Shown piece by piece: positions 45,724-58,100 of a DNA stretch of 64,000 bases. Under the pieces are notes generated by a model. It was not told where the DNA came from and searched no databases. It saw nothing but the letters and a program-made list of their open reading frames with translations. The position numbers were made by a program, and so were the translations under genes. The stretch comes from Hyalella azteca (lineage: Eukaryota; Arthropoda; Malacostraca; Amphipoda; Hyalellidae). Within the stretch, counting starts at the first letter, position 1. Each line of letters begins with the position of its first letter. The DNA lies in the NCBI RefSeq assembly GCF_000764305.2, contig NW_025944084.1, positions 124,001 through 188,000 on the forward strand, read 5' to 3'.

Positions 45724-47895
45724 CAGTTGTAGTGTAGGGCTCATGCCTCCTTTAAGGAGCTTCTAATAATTCGCTCGTACCTCAGTGCTGAAGTGAAGTG
45801 TGTGCTATTGTCTCTCTAACTTTAATCACTTGTACCTCAACTATCGGAACGGAGCGATAATTATCTGTGTTAGTGCTATGAATAATTTATCACTGGTGCC
45901 GGCCCTCTTATATAACGAATAGTGAACGTAGCTTGTGGTATTATTATAGTGCATCATTACTTATGGTGTTTCCACACGAACTCATAGTAGTTCACTATAT
46001 TGTTCATGGAGTCGAATCTCAGTCTGTATCTGCCAGCGTATAACTGCTTACTTGAGGAATGTGCGCCGAAAGAACATTTCAATTTCAGTTCTTATTTAGG
46101 AGTTTCGTCAGTAAGTAGTCTAGACATAAAAGTTTTTCTCTCCTCGCCCTCTTATTCCGTCGCCGAGTTTTCATCTAATGCTCCGCGCAGTCATCCATTT
46201 AGCAGCAAAAAACATACTGCGTAAATAATCCTCTATTCATCCTTAACGCTTTCGTTCTTAATTCCCACGTAAATCTTCACTATATCGAAGAATAACTGAA
46301 GTGAAATTTTAAGACTGACCTTCGTAAAATTTACGACGTATTAAATTTCTTTGTAATAAGTAATCCGTTCAATTTCAGATTCAAAACAGTTTATAGTTTG
46401 GTCCGTGAATTTGTTCTCAGCTCATTCACGTTTCGCCTCATAGCAGAATATCTCTAAGAATCGGAAGTTTGGAAAAAGTAAATGAGTATATGAATTGTAT
46501 TTGTGTTCTGTCCTATAAATGAACTTAAGCGTCTTTATTGTGCCGAAAATATTCATCTAGAGTCGATCACACTTATTGTAATCTAATCAATGACGCTCCT
46601 TGTGATCGCTTGTTTTAATTTAAACTGACTTGCTGGTTTACTTGATAATGACTTCATTGACCGCCTCGCGGTTGCCTTTATGACTGCGCAATAACGAATT
46701 GTTAACTTGATACTCGTAAGTTCTATTGCCACATTCCATGCTTTTTGTTGTCACTTGTTGAAATGATACTTCCGTACCTTTAGATTTTCATGACGTTTGA
46801 AGCTCATGCTTTCCTGCCTTCTAGTTTGATTTCTAATCACCAATAGTATGTTTCAATAGCCTCCATTTGGGCATTACCTAAGCTTTTCGTCTCTTTGTTA
46901 TTATTGCGTTTTTGATGCTAGAGAGATTTGCACAGCATTCATTAGGCGAATTAGTCCAGTACTTGTTTCAACATTATGAAGGCTTGGGTCCTATTTCCTC
47001 CACCTGCCATTGTACGCAAGACGAATTCTGCGTAACCCATCTACCAAAAGGAGAAGGGTTAACAAAACCCATAATCTATTAACTTGTTTATCTACGTACG
47101 CAATGCATGATGCGGACGTGTTTTGTGCTGACTCTGAGATGATATCTTGCAATCAAAATTATTAGGATGAATATTCCAATGGAACATTCTCCGTATTAGA
47201 ATACATGGGCCGAGTTATGATGTGCGAACTCTCCGCAATATCCGACTGACGAATGTTTTGCTGTACACTTATTTACAATCATTTCTTGTTTGCACGAATG
47301 ACATCCGTCGATTGACTCACATTTTGCTCATTTTCAATCATGAAATTAGCATACCGGTATCTCTGTGGCCAAGGGCGATGCAAAGGTTTTCTGTTAGTTC
47401 AGGGAGCCTTTCTAATTATTTAACAGAAATGTTCATCTTTGTAACCTTGATTTAAGAAAAAACTAATGTAAACAAACTCACATAATTTTCTTTTTTTGTG
47501 TCCTAATTACTATCGTGTGCTCACCAAATACTTGAAAAAATAGAGCTGGCACTGCGTTGTAAATGACTGGATATATTCTAGGAAGAATGAAGTCTAGCTG
47601 TAGCTAAGCTATAGCCGTGATTTGTGCATTATTATGACTTAAGTTGTAGTTCGTATTTCCGCTGTACAAATGTTTTAGTTTGTGCAATTGGTTTAAATTG
47701 ACTTTCAGGATCATTTTTTAACATCGAAGCAAGCCGCTGTTAATAATTACTAGTTTTTACAGGTTTATCAGGTAATAATCTGTACTACAGTATTATTATA
47801 AACAGTCGTGGATCTGGAGCATGTAAATCACCATAATAATTATCACGTTAATAAATTGTGATGGTGACCAATAAAGATATTTGTAAAGAAACTGC
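45724..47895 (+). other. Probable TMCC 3' UTR
   Basis: No further coding sequence on this strand resembles a known family. The first closely spaced pair of AATAAA signals after the stop lies at 47850-47855 and 47870-47875, so the transcript could end near 47890. A shorter UTR using a variant signal is possible. Confidence 0.45.
47850..47875 (+). terminator. Two AATAAA polyadenylation signals, likely TMCC 3' end
   Basis: AATAAA occurs at 47850 and 47870, the second followed by GATATTTGTAAAG. A T-rich downstream element is only weakly present. Confidence 0.45.
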
Positions 47896-50800
47896 TTTTC
47901 CACCTCGTCCTAATGTCTCTGTTACAAGTCAGCCTCAAGTCCATTGAAATATAAATGGAGTAAGAAAAATTGTCTCGGCCTTCTTAATTGTATCTTCGAT
48001 GGTTAGATTTACTATAATGATTAGTAGCGCTGACGAGCATCTTTCCAGACGAATTACTGTTCTCTGTTCACTGAAGGACAATAACAAAAGTAATTCGTAG
48101 GGACGCAGGTATGAATTCAGACGAACAAGAAAGTGCATTTCAGTCAGGTATTTTATTAGAAAAGTGCCCCTTACCACCACTAAGGTCAAGACGTTTATCC
48201 ACAGAACTCAGAAGTTGACGCACGAGCTCTGGCCAACATTAGTGGCACTAATGAATCAAGCCAAGTGATGTCAAGCGAGCACATGAACTTCTTTTCTCGA
48301 TATTAGTGAGGCTAGCCACGGCCATGTGAATAGACGTCAACAAAGGCCCTCAGCCACAAATTTTATCTGGTTACATTGCACGAAAACTTGGCTACCACAA
48401 CGTCTTCGGAAAAAATATATATGTACACCGAACATAAAAGACGCAAAAAAGAAGCACAGACTAGGAGGCATTTCAACATAAGGATGATTATACAAAGACA
48501 AATCTTATTGCACTCCCACTCGACGCCTAACGAACAAGTGGGCCTCAAACTTCCGTCCTTGCATGAGATGGCAAGCTTGAGGAAACTCCTCGTTAATGAG
48601 AGTTCTAGACAGAAGCGTAGATTATAGCTCAGCGACATCTATCAAAGTAATACACAATTTAAATCTGTTCAACATGCGCACCCACTCGAGTGTTCAGTAA
48701 ATTACTAAGATGAGTGAGAACGAAACACAAACCGTATTGATACATAAAATTGTTGACCAACAGCGACCCAATTCATGCCAGGCCTAGCTTAAGAGTCACT
48801 GTGCCCATGCAATTTATGATGGCTATTACATTAATGATTATAATATTATCACTAATAATTCAATTATCCTTTTCAAATGAATTTGCCTACTCGATTGCAT
48901 TAGTTTATTGCAGGTATGTACATGACACACAAGCGAGAGAAGGCCCACATTAGAGGGACATGGACCTCGTGAGTCTTGCAGATAATTATTGTTAACCGTG
49001 AGGAAAAAAGTGCATCACAAACCAGCGCATGTCTTGAAACACTCCTCTCCGCAGTATGGCCAGCTTGGTATAGTTAGTTATATATACAGGTATATATATA
49101 ATATTAACATGTCTCATTAACAGGTCATGCCTACGAACCGCATTTGGAAATGTTTTCACAGCGTTAATTTGGTTATGTCACAATAAAATGGAGCACAAAC
49201 ACTTCAAATATTAATGCCAAATTGTATTGAGCCCAAACGAACATACACATAACTCTTAAAAGCAATGATGTTCTACGTGTAAATTCGTGGTCTGAAAAAG
49301 GTATTCCTACGAAAGCAATGCATAACAAATAATCTATCTTATAGATGGTTTGTAACGTAGAAGAACAAGTCTGATCATAACTACGCCCAAGTGTTTACAC
49401 AAGAGGAGCTTACAAGAAAGGATTGCGTCGCTATCATCAAATGATAGGCTCCTAAATTCCTGGCGCTACGAAAGACACGTCTTATTCGACCTAAGTAACC
49501 TAAACACTAACACAGAAGCAAGGTCTGACAAGGATCGAGTTTACCACAACACGAGTGAGGCTGCAACAACTTTCGTATCAGCCAGTGATCAAACTGTACT
49601 GCAGTATCTGAATACAAAGACCGTGATCATTCTGCCGGCATTCTCGTCCAGCATGCAGAGCCAATAATCATAGAGGTGATTACCACCAGCCTGCAGGGAA
49701 CAGTTTCTCATCTTATATTTAGATCTCTAGCAACCGGCACTCCAGACGCAGCTAGCAAGCCGTCACAAACAGTTCGTCGAAACCAGGTTAGTATTTCTGA
49801 GAGTCGTCAAGAGGGCAAATGCATTTCCAGTGCCGGTAGAGCGATATCAAAGGATAAAAAATGCCTCGACAATAAGTCGATTGAAAGTGTACCAATTAAA
49901 CAAGAAGTCGGATAAAATAAAAATTATTTGCGCTATCCCAAACTGAGCTACTCATACAGGCAAGATATCAGCAAACCTGCTACGTTTATGCGGTTCCCCT
50001 GGACAAGTAAGCTATACAGTTGGACACAGCAAGCGACATGAGAGAAGCTCGTGTCGCGGCGAGAGTCGGTAGGAACAAAGGAGTTATCTTTTAGATCCCG
50101 GCTCGTTTAGTGATCTTTAAGAGCATGGCAGCACCAATGTGAAGTTTTGACTAGACACCGACATCATGGAGCATAACTGTCTCTATCTTCAAGACTTCGG
50201 ACTTCGAACGTCTACCTGTCAGCGATATATCAAAATGTCATGAGCCACTGACGCATTGCACTACTTTCCAAAATGTTTAAAATAAACAAAGAAGATATTT
50301 ATGAATTAAACTGTTACAAACTGAGAGCTTTGGGCATAGAATCAATAAAATCTATTGACATGCGAGGAAATCTAATCTGAAGGATTTCAACAGGATGCGG
50401 AGCACTTGGAACACAGAAATGATTTACAGTGCAATGTACACCAAGTGCCACACGACACACCACCACGCCAAACTAAAACGTATACTAGGCAGGTGAATGA
50501 AATAATTACTTCACCCACGCCAATACCACTAAAAATCAACGTATCAAATTGTTATTAACTATGATACAATCAAATTAAAAACGACAATAACGAAAGAAAT
50601 GTACAAATAAATCAACCTGAAAAAATTAGTTACAGGATTGAAAATGTGAGTTTCACCCGGCAGAGCGTGACAGCAACAGTTAACATTAGCGCCGTGACTA
50701 TTTAAAATACGCATTGCGATAGGCAAATCGTTGCTTACTCATCCGATTCCTGGTTCCTTCTCAATTTACTTACAATTACAATTTCAATAAATCACATAAG

Positions 50801-53800
50801 AACAAATCAAATAATAATCGGTTTATCATCCAAGGAGTAACTTTTCAGTTGGACGAGATTTCAGTGTTACGAAACCCCATTAAAATAATCAAGTGCTGAC
50901 CAGCAATAACAGATCCTAAAGCAACACCACAGCAACCTCACGACCATATATATGATACATAATAGCGTACAGCCGACGAGCGTGCAGCTAGAAAGAATAC
51001 TTACAAGTTCCTTGCTTTGCAGCCATTTGCGAATATACTTCGCTTGAACCAGCCTCATTTTAACCGTGCCATAGTTGGTACAAGTTTTCTAATTGCTCTA
51101 CTAGACAGAACAAAACGACTAAATGCTTTTTGAAAAATGATCAAATCATTTTGACTTTGAGTCAAAAGTGAAATTCTACTTCATATCAAGTTACATGTAA
51201 TTTGAGTTGATTCTGCTAATGTTATTTGTACAGACTATAGCCAGAAGGTTAGGGCAGCAGGTAGAGAGTCACAATGCTGCTGGTAACTCAAAATTTAGCG
51301 AAAGGCAGAAGCTATTGGAAAACAAAAATCTATAATCAAGTTATTCACTTTTATACAAGATCCAAGAGAAGACTCAAAATCAAGACGTATGTGAGCGCTT
51401 CCGCGGATTGAATAGAGTCCGAATTGCATTGAGCAGAGAGAGAAAAAACTGACCTTACGTCTACGATTTCTACGAAAGTTTTTTGTGAAGCTGCATTTCA
51501 CAAGTAAATAATTAATAAAGAAAATTTTCAGAGCGCTACAGACTTGAAGTAATCATACAAGAACTAGTCAAATCCTCTACATCCAGAAGTTGAACTCATT
51601 TCTACGGGAAGTTCACCAATTTATTACCAGAAGAAACTATATGAAAATACTTCTCGTCTGAAAATTATTTCTTTTTTTTTGGTAAACTTCCACGTAGTAA
51701 AATTTTAAACAATAAAAGTGATAGAGAAATAGCCCTGATATCTGCCCCCACATGACAAGTCAATTTCAGACAGAGCTGACTTTATTTTTAATTTAGACCC
51801 GTATCGCAGTCCTTATAACAACGATATATACTTAACATAACAATCAAAGTCAATAATCTATCAAAAATCAGATTAGTTAAACATGGGCGATTTAGAATCA
51901 TTTACGTCTTCTTTGCCGCTTAATTTTAATGCAGAGCAAGACGCACAACTGAAACAAGATACCTCAATCAACACGGTTCATTACACACAGAACTTGACTC
52001 TGAACACAACCTGTGCATCCCGATTGCATCTTTCGGCAGCATATCGTACTGAACGCGGAACACATTGTAACTTGAATAGTTCTAACGTGCCACTGCGAGC
52101 GTCAAGCAGAAGAAGATGCTTCTGCGTTTCTTGCCAAGATACGAAGTTCTACGTAAACAAACAGCAGGAGTCCAATGCAAGAGACGTAACGTCTGGACCA
52201 GAAAATTACGCAGCTAGAATTCCTTGCAATAGCATTATGATGAGCAAGCACACTAGTCATGTCTAAAAATTGTGTCCAGTTGATTCGAATGCATTTCGAT
52301 GGGTCAGGAGTCTGATACTGGCTGAAATAAACCCGATAAAGAGACGATCACTTAGCAGCAGCTGGGGAAACTAGCTGCAAATGAATCCGAGCGCTCAGGT
52401 ATTCCGACGTAGGAAATACAATAAATTTGAATGAATTAAAAAAAAGAATTAGTCATAAGTTCTGATTGCGATTAGATTAAATCAATGCTGAATTATCAAG
52501 TAATTATGTATACCACAGACTACTGACATGTGTTGGCTTATGAACATGTGTTGGCTGATGATGATTAAATTCTATATTGGCGATACATAATCAGGTGCAA
52601 ATGATACTTATTAATGTGACATAGGCCTTTATGTTTGAATATAATTAGCACATCAGTGATTATTTCTACCATCTTCGCATGCATGATGCCTTTGCACCCA
52701 AGAAACAATCCGTTCTATAGATATTATTTCTCACGGTTCATTCATAACTAAACTTTCATTGATAACGGTTTCTGATGATGCACTCTACATAGAATCAAAC
52801 AGTAGGAACAAAAGATAACAGTAGAAAAGAACTCGCGTAACTCGACGTAAGAGGTGAACAGCAAATTATCCGTTGTACACTCCGAGGGCCGTTGATAATA
52901 TGATAACTACTACGCCGGAGTTAGACGTTATATGATTTACTGCACTTGCCGTACAGGGCGTTCTGATAACTGAAATGACTACAAAATTATTAGAATATTG
53001 CTGTTGTAAACAAGAGTTGAGAATGATCGTTAATAAAATCAAACTATTTAGAAGCAAAGAACCCGTTGCAAACCAGCAATGAAAGAAGAATACTCCTCTT
53101 AAGCCGTGCTGAAGAAATCTTAGTCAGGGTGAATGTGAATGAATTCGAAGTAGAGAAAATGGCGACACAACGGGCGGATTTTTCACGAATTAAGAGCAAA
53201 GAAAGCGACGAGGGAAGAAACAAGGCGGTCAAATGATCTTGATGCGTCGTTTCAGGCGTGAAAGAGGGTCCTCTTCAATTCAATTCTCTGGTGACGATAC
53301 AACTAGAGGTAATTTTCCAAGAAGGTGACTCGACTCGTTAGATTCATTGAAGACTGACATGCGCGTCCAGTGATAGAGACAAGGGCCTCGCAAGCTGGTG
53401 ACTAAATAAACAGATAATAAATGAACATCAAAAGGGCCAGTACGTGATTAGGGTTAGGAACAAGACACTTGAAAGGTGTGTGTGACACGAGGGATGAACG
53501 AGTACAGACTTAGTGTGAATATTGAAAGAAGAAAAGAAAGAAAAACCTCGTTCCCTTGTGAAGCAAGGAAACAATTTTCCAGCAAGCAAGTTCTGACTCG
53601 CTTGCGGGAAAATTGGGTGCGCACGCAAATTATTGCGATATGGCTAATGTTAAAACCTGGTAAAACTTTCATTGTATGTGAAGTTTGGTGTAATTTTGGT
53701 TGAAGATGATTGCACTGGTTTTTGCACAGGTTGTTAACCCTTGTAAATTTTGGGTCTGACCGGTTCCGGTTTCAGCATGTGGAGTGATTCTCCGACGTCC

Positions 53801-53940
53801 AGTCCTTCCTATCTGACAGGCTGCTTTGAAAAGCCAGCTGAGGAGCAAGTCTCTTCACTGGAAAAGGACGTTCGCCAGCGTCGGGCGAGCGAGTAGCTTT
53901 GTGCCGTAGACCAGGAATGATGGCCAGCAGAGGGGGGGGG
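47896..53940. other. Long stretch without a recognised gene
   Basis: Open frames on both strands (for example 48376-48627, 49676-49915 and 51883-52266, all plus) lack domains and splice support. A few minus-strand starts with good donors exist (see 51005-51058). Nothing is repeated in tandem. Confidence 0.45.
51005..51058 (-). CDS. Possible first coding exon of an unknown minus-strand gene
   Basis: An ATG at 51058 opens MRLVQAKYIRKWLQSKEL, then an ideal donor GTAAGT (51004-50999). The peptide is basic and amphipathic with no family match. No downstream partner exon was identified, so this may be chance. Confidence 0.2.
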
Positions 53941-53944
53941 GGTT

Positions 53945-54851
53945 ATTTGAAGCTGCTATAAACCTTTTCATCTATGGGGTGTATTCGGACTGTTGAGCAA
54001 ATTTCATTTGACGAGCGTATTTCAAAAATTCCATTAACACTGAAGGAAGATCTCTGCAAAGTTCGTATTGATTGACCTGCTTTCTGCGAATAAGAGCATC
54101 CTGGTACATCTTTGCCTTGTCTTACAAGTTTACTTGGCTCCACGGCAGCGAGCCTTTGTCCAGAAATATCACGACGTAAGCCAGGCTTTCCATGTCATCT
54201 CTCCTAGACATGGAAATGTCTCTTTGAATCTTGATCGACATGTAAGCAAGCGTGCCTAGAGTTCCTTGACGGTACAATAACCGGACGCGCTGTCTGTTTT
54301 CATCTAGATATTTTCGGCTTCGAGCAAAGTCTACCATGAAAATTTTGCAGACAGCTCAAACTAAAACGGATCCTGAGTCGAAGAGGAGAATTGTCGGTTT
54401 GACGTCGGCGTGAACGTAGCCAGCGCAATGCACTGCCTCAAGACCTTTCAAAATTTTTGCAATCATACAGCAAGTTAAGTAAGGATCAAATTTGCCGTCT
54501 AGTTCTTTCTATATGCTCCTCAGGGTGCGGCCTTGAAGGCCATTACTAATGCTTAGACACCATCTTCAATATTAACAAGTTTAGTTCTTGGTATTTCAGG
54601 AGAGAATCCGCCAGGTGCCACTCGATGAATATCTTGACTGACTTTACATTCCAGTTACAAGAAACTACGGTTTTTCCGTTTCAAAATTTTCATTTCTGCT
54701 CTTTCGATTTTTGGTCTTGAACATGGAACACACGTCCGTAGCTGCCTTCCCCAATAATAACTTCCAGAACCAAGAACTGCCAATTCGGTCCCCAGGCCGA
54801 ATACGGTGTAAATTCACTGAATACGGATGCCTTATACGCTGCAAGGGTCAT
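53945..54851 (-). pseudogene. Casein kinase 1-like protein kinase pseudogene
   Basis: On the minus strand an ATG at 54851 opens a frame that reaches a glycine loop (GEGSYGRVF) and then stops at about 54690. Later pieces in shifted frames contain ILKGLEAVHCAGYVHADVKP in place of the catalytic HRD motif, VDFARSRKYLDENRQRV in place of DFG, and SRRDDMESLAYV with GSLPW, hallmarks of the CK1 family. A C-terminal remnant continues to about 53945. There are several stops and frameshifts and no introns, so it looks like a processed pseudogene. Loss of the HRD arginine and DFG glycine shows that it cannot be an active kinase as read. It starts 56 bases behind the PPP2R5 stop codon, on the same strand, so it may be transcribed in that gene's 3' UTR. 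Confidence 0.85.
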
Positions 54852-54906
54852 AATGAGTGGTCTTCAGAACTGCTTAAGTTTGGCACATGAGCACTCATAT
54901 AATTGA

Positions 54907-55101
54907 CTATTCTTCGGGGCGGTTTAGTTCGAGAGCCTGTAGTTTCTTCCATAATTCTTCCCTTTCGCGGTCACGCTTCTTCTCACGCTGCCGTTCACTT
55001 TTGTACGACGCGGTGAGCTCGTCGAACAATTTACTGTTCATCTCCATGAAGGTCTTGAGGACATTGTACACGAGTGCCACAATTGTCTGGTTCCAATGTT
55101 C
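54907..55101 (-). CDS. PPP2R5: PPP2R5 last coding exon
   Basis: The acceptor is TCTTTTGCAG, in phase 0. Its 64 residues run from [10 protein letters not shown] through [19 protein letters not shown] to a highly charged coiled tail, then TAG at 54909-54907. Confidence 0.97.
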   Translation of the reverse strand, partial: EHWNQTIVALVYNVLKTFMEMNSKLFDELTASYKSERQREKKRDREREELWKKLQALELNRPEE

Positions 55102-58100
55102 CTGCAAAAGAAAACAAAGTGAGTGTTTCGCGAGATGGTAGGCAAATCTAAAAATCTGGTACCGGTACTGTGATTTTTGTGTTCTAAGTTGTTGTTGATT
55201 AGGACCCAAATAGTCAAACAAAATTGGGCTTGATAAAACTGTGATCGTAATAGAAGCATTTTATGGCGTAAAATGTAAACAAGAACAATTTTCGCATCTG
55301 TTCTTATGAGGTCCGGCAAGACCAACCCTCCTCCATTAGTGCTTCTAAGTACGATTGTAAACTGTATTTTGCCACTTTCAATTTTCAAGTAGTCAAAGAG
55401 TAGTTTTAGTTCAAGATATAACGAAGATTGGTTGATGGTAATAAATTAGTTTCAAATAGAAAAGCGTTAGGAACATGACAGCCTTTATCAGTCCAAATAA
55501 ATTGATGCAACACTGGAAACTTACGAGTTCAAAATTTATAGAAAAATAAACTATCAGAGCTGAATCCATTTTAATGGATACAAGAAAAGAATGGTTCTCA
55601 CCTTGCTAATTCTGTAGAGTGCCGGAAACATGATGGGCAAGATGACGTTGGAATTTTCTTCTATTAGACTCATAATATACTCATTGTTCCAGAAGTACAG
55701 GGCTCGCTCGGCAACCTGACACAGAAAACCATCACTTTTTTTACGCAAAAATTCCACAATATTTTAAGTATCATTACACGAAGAAATAGTTTAAATATTA
55801 ATAAGTTCTTTATGGGAAGCAACAACACTAGAACACATATAATGAGTTTTCAGTAACCGTAACAAACTACCTGCCTAGCCGTGTCTTTGATAGCTATTAA
55901 CTACTGCCGTTGCTAGACGTTATTCAAGGTACTGGCCTTTGGTAGGTGTTTAATAAAATATTCATCTTTCCTAGTAGCTATTCAAAATTCCTGCCTGCAA
56001 AATTCGTTATATACACCACGTGCCTTGGATGGCAGTGAAATAATTTCTCGTATGCGATCGTTGCAATATGAAATGTCTGCCCATTGAAGCTTTCTGCTTC
56101 ATTCGCAGAATTTAAACCATTTTGCACTTACCTGAAAATGAGGACTGGAGACGCACTTTGATATTTGTTTAAAAAGAGGCTCTTGCACTTTCACAAATTG
56201 ATTGGGTTCAATCACATCCAATATTTCTTCAATTTCACCTAGGAACATGACCTGCACAATAAACATGAGCATGAATGAACATAACCTCCGCAAATATCAT
56301 GAACATAAACATGATCCGCAAAAAAAAACAATCAGATGAACATAACCTCTGCAAATAACATGAGCACGACCTGCACAAAAAAAAAGAGCATAACAATGAC
56401 CTGCATAAATTACATGGATATGATCATGCTAATTTGAAATTGAACATTTTATGATGTCAAAACAAGACAACAAATCCTACAAATCTGTTACATGGCAGAT
56501 GGCATGACGCATTTGATAAAAAAAAGGCATGTGATATATTGAGTCCTCAATGCCGTAAAATCGAAGTGACTCAAGAGACCTGAAAAAACATTCAACCGGT
56601 TGCTCAACAATGTGTGTTTATATGACAACTTGGACACGTTCCTCCTAATTACAGAATCAAAAGAAATCAGCTCAGGAACAACGGGAACTTCGCAAAATTA
56701 ACTTTTATTTAAACATGAGAAACATTCAAAATTATGATATAATAATGTTCCACTCAAAATTATCAACTGGATGCTGAATAATTTGTATTTGAATGACTTC
56801 TTAGATGAGTCCTTCCTACTCACTAAACTACACCAAAATCAGCTCAGGAACAAAGGCAAACTTTGTCAACGAAACTCTTGCTGAAACACAAGAAACTTCC
56901 TATATGATGCCCAAACCTCTTTCTGGCTGCACGTCTTTGGCCAAATTTTGAGGAGGCCTTTTATGACAGGTTCTGTGAGTGTTGGGTCCTTCTCGAGGAA
57001 CTGCACAACACAGTAGGCCAGCTGGGCGTGGTATAAGCTCAGGCACTTGGCTTTGTGCAGGGGGATGAGCACCTTGATCAGGAACTGCTTGTGCTCAGCT
57101 TTGAGGGGCAAGGCGAATCCGTTGATGATACTGCCCAAAATATATCAAAATTAGGAGTGTGAACTCTTAAATTATTTAAAACCTTCAAGCTACCCGTTAC
57201 CAGGTAATTCAAGTATTCACTTAATCTTTAGTACAATTAATATGGGTGGCGAACCACTCCTATTTCTCACAACATTTAGAGTGTGCCCAGAACATTTAAG
57301 AGTGGGCCTAGAAAATTACACTCACTCGGCTCGCTTCACGGAAGTCGTGGAGCTCAGGAACAACACATTAACAGCAAAAAAATGCATAATTTATATTAAT
57401 TAGGAGATCACGATCTAGCAGTCATACCTGCCAAGGATTTCAAGTAGCTCACCAACACCGTTGAAATGTTCCGTTTCATATATAAACCTGAAAAACAAAG
57501 AAGTTAAGTGATCACCCTTAAAAGCATTACACTTCAATTAACAAAAAATTCTGCCCTTGTACCATTCCAACGGGAGACATGTAACATTTTGGAAAGTTAA
57601 TCAGTCTATGAAAATACAATCGAACAGCAACTCAAATAAAAACTTAATAGCAAAGAAAACTCCACAAAAATTCATAGTATCTTTAAAGAAAACGTTTCGG
57701 AGTCCAGCTCCATCGTCAGTTCGAGTTTTCTTTGCTATTAAGTTTTTAGTGAATTTGCGATTCAAGTAAACGAGTGATATTATTACTTAGCAACTCAAAT
57801 TGAATGAGTAAATGTAATGTATTCAATTGGTCTTATAACGTATTTGCTGGCACTGGATCAATATATTATGAAATGATAGAATTAGACAAGAAAAGTGAAA
57901 GAAAATAATTTCATTCATGATGCAGGGAAGAATAATAATGAACTGACCTAAGAAATATATTGTTGATCTGTTTTCTGATGAATGCTCTTAGGCCCAAGAA
58001 CTTTCCATATATCCTGTGGAGAACGGTCTTCAGAAAGTCGCGCTCGCGAGGATCTTCACTATCAAACAATTCCAGAAGCTGAAACAAAACATGATGGCTT

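Noticed and set aside
51883..52266. 127-residue plus frame starting MGDLESF
   Set aside because: Opens at an ATG but has no recognisable domain, no splice or polyadenylation support, and average composition; judged chance.
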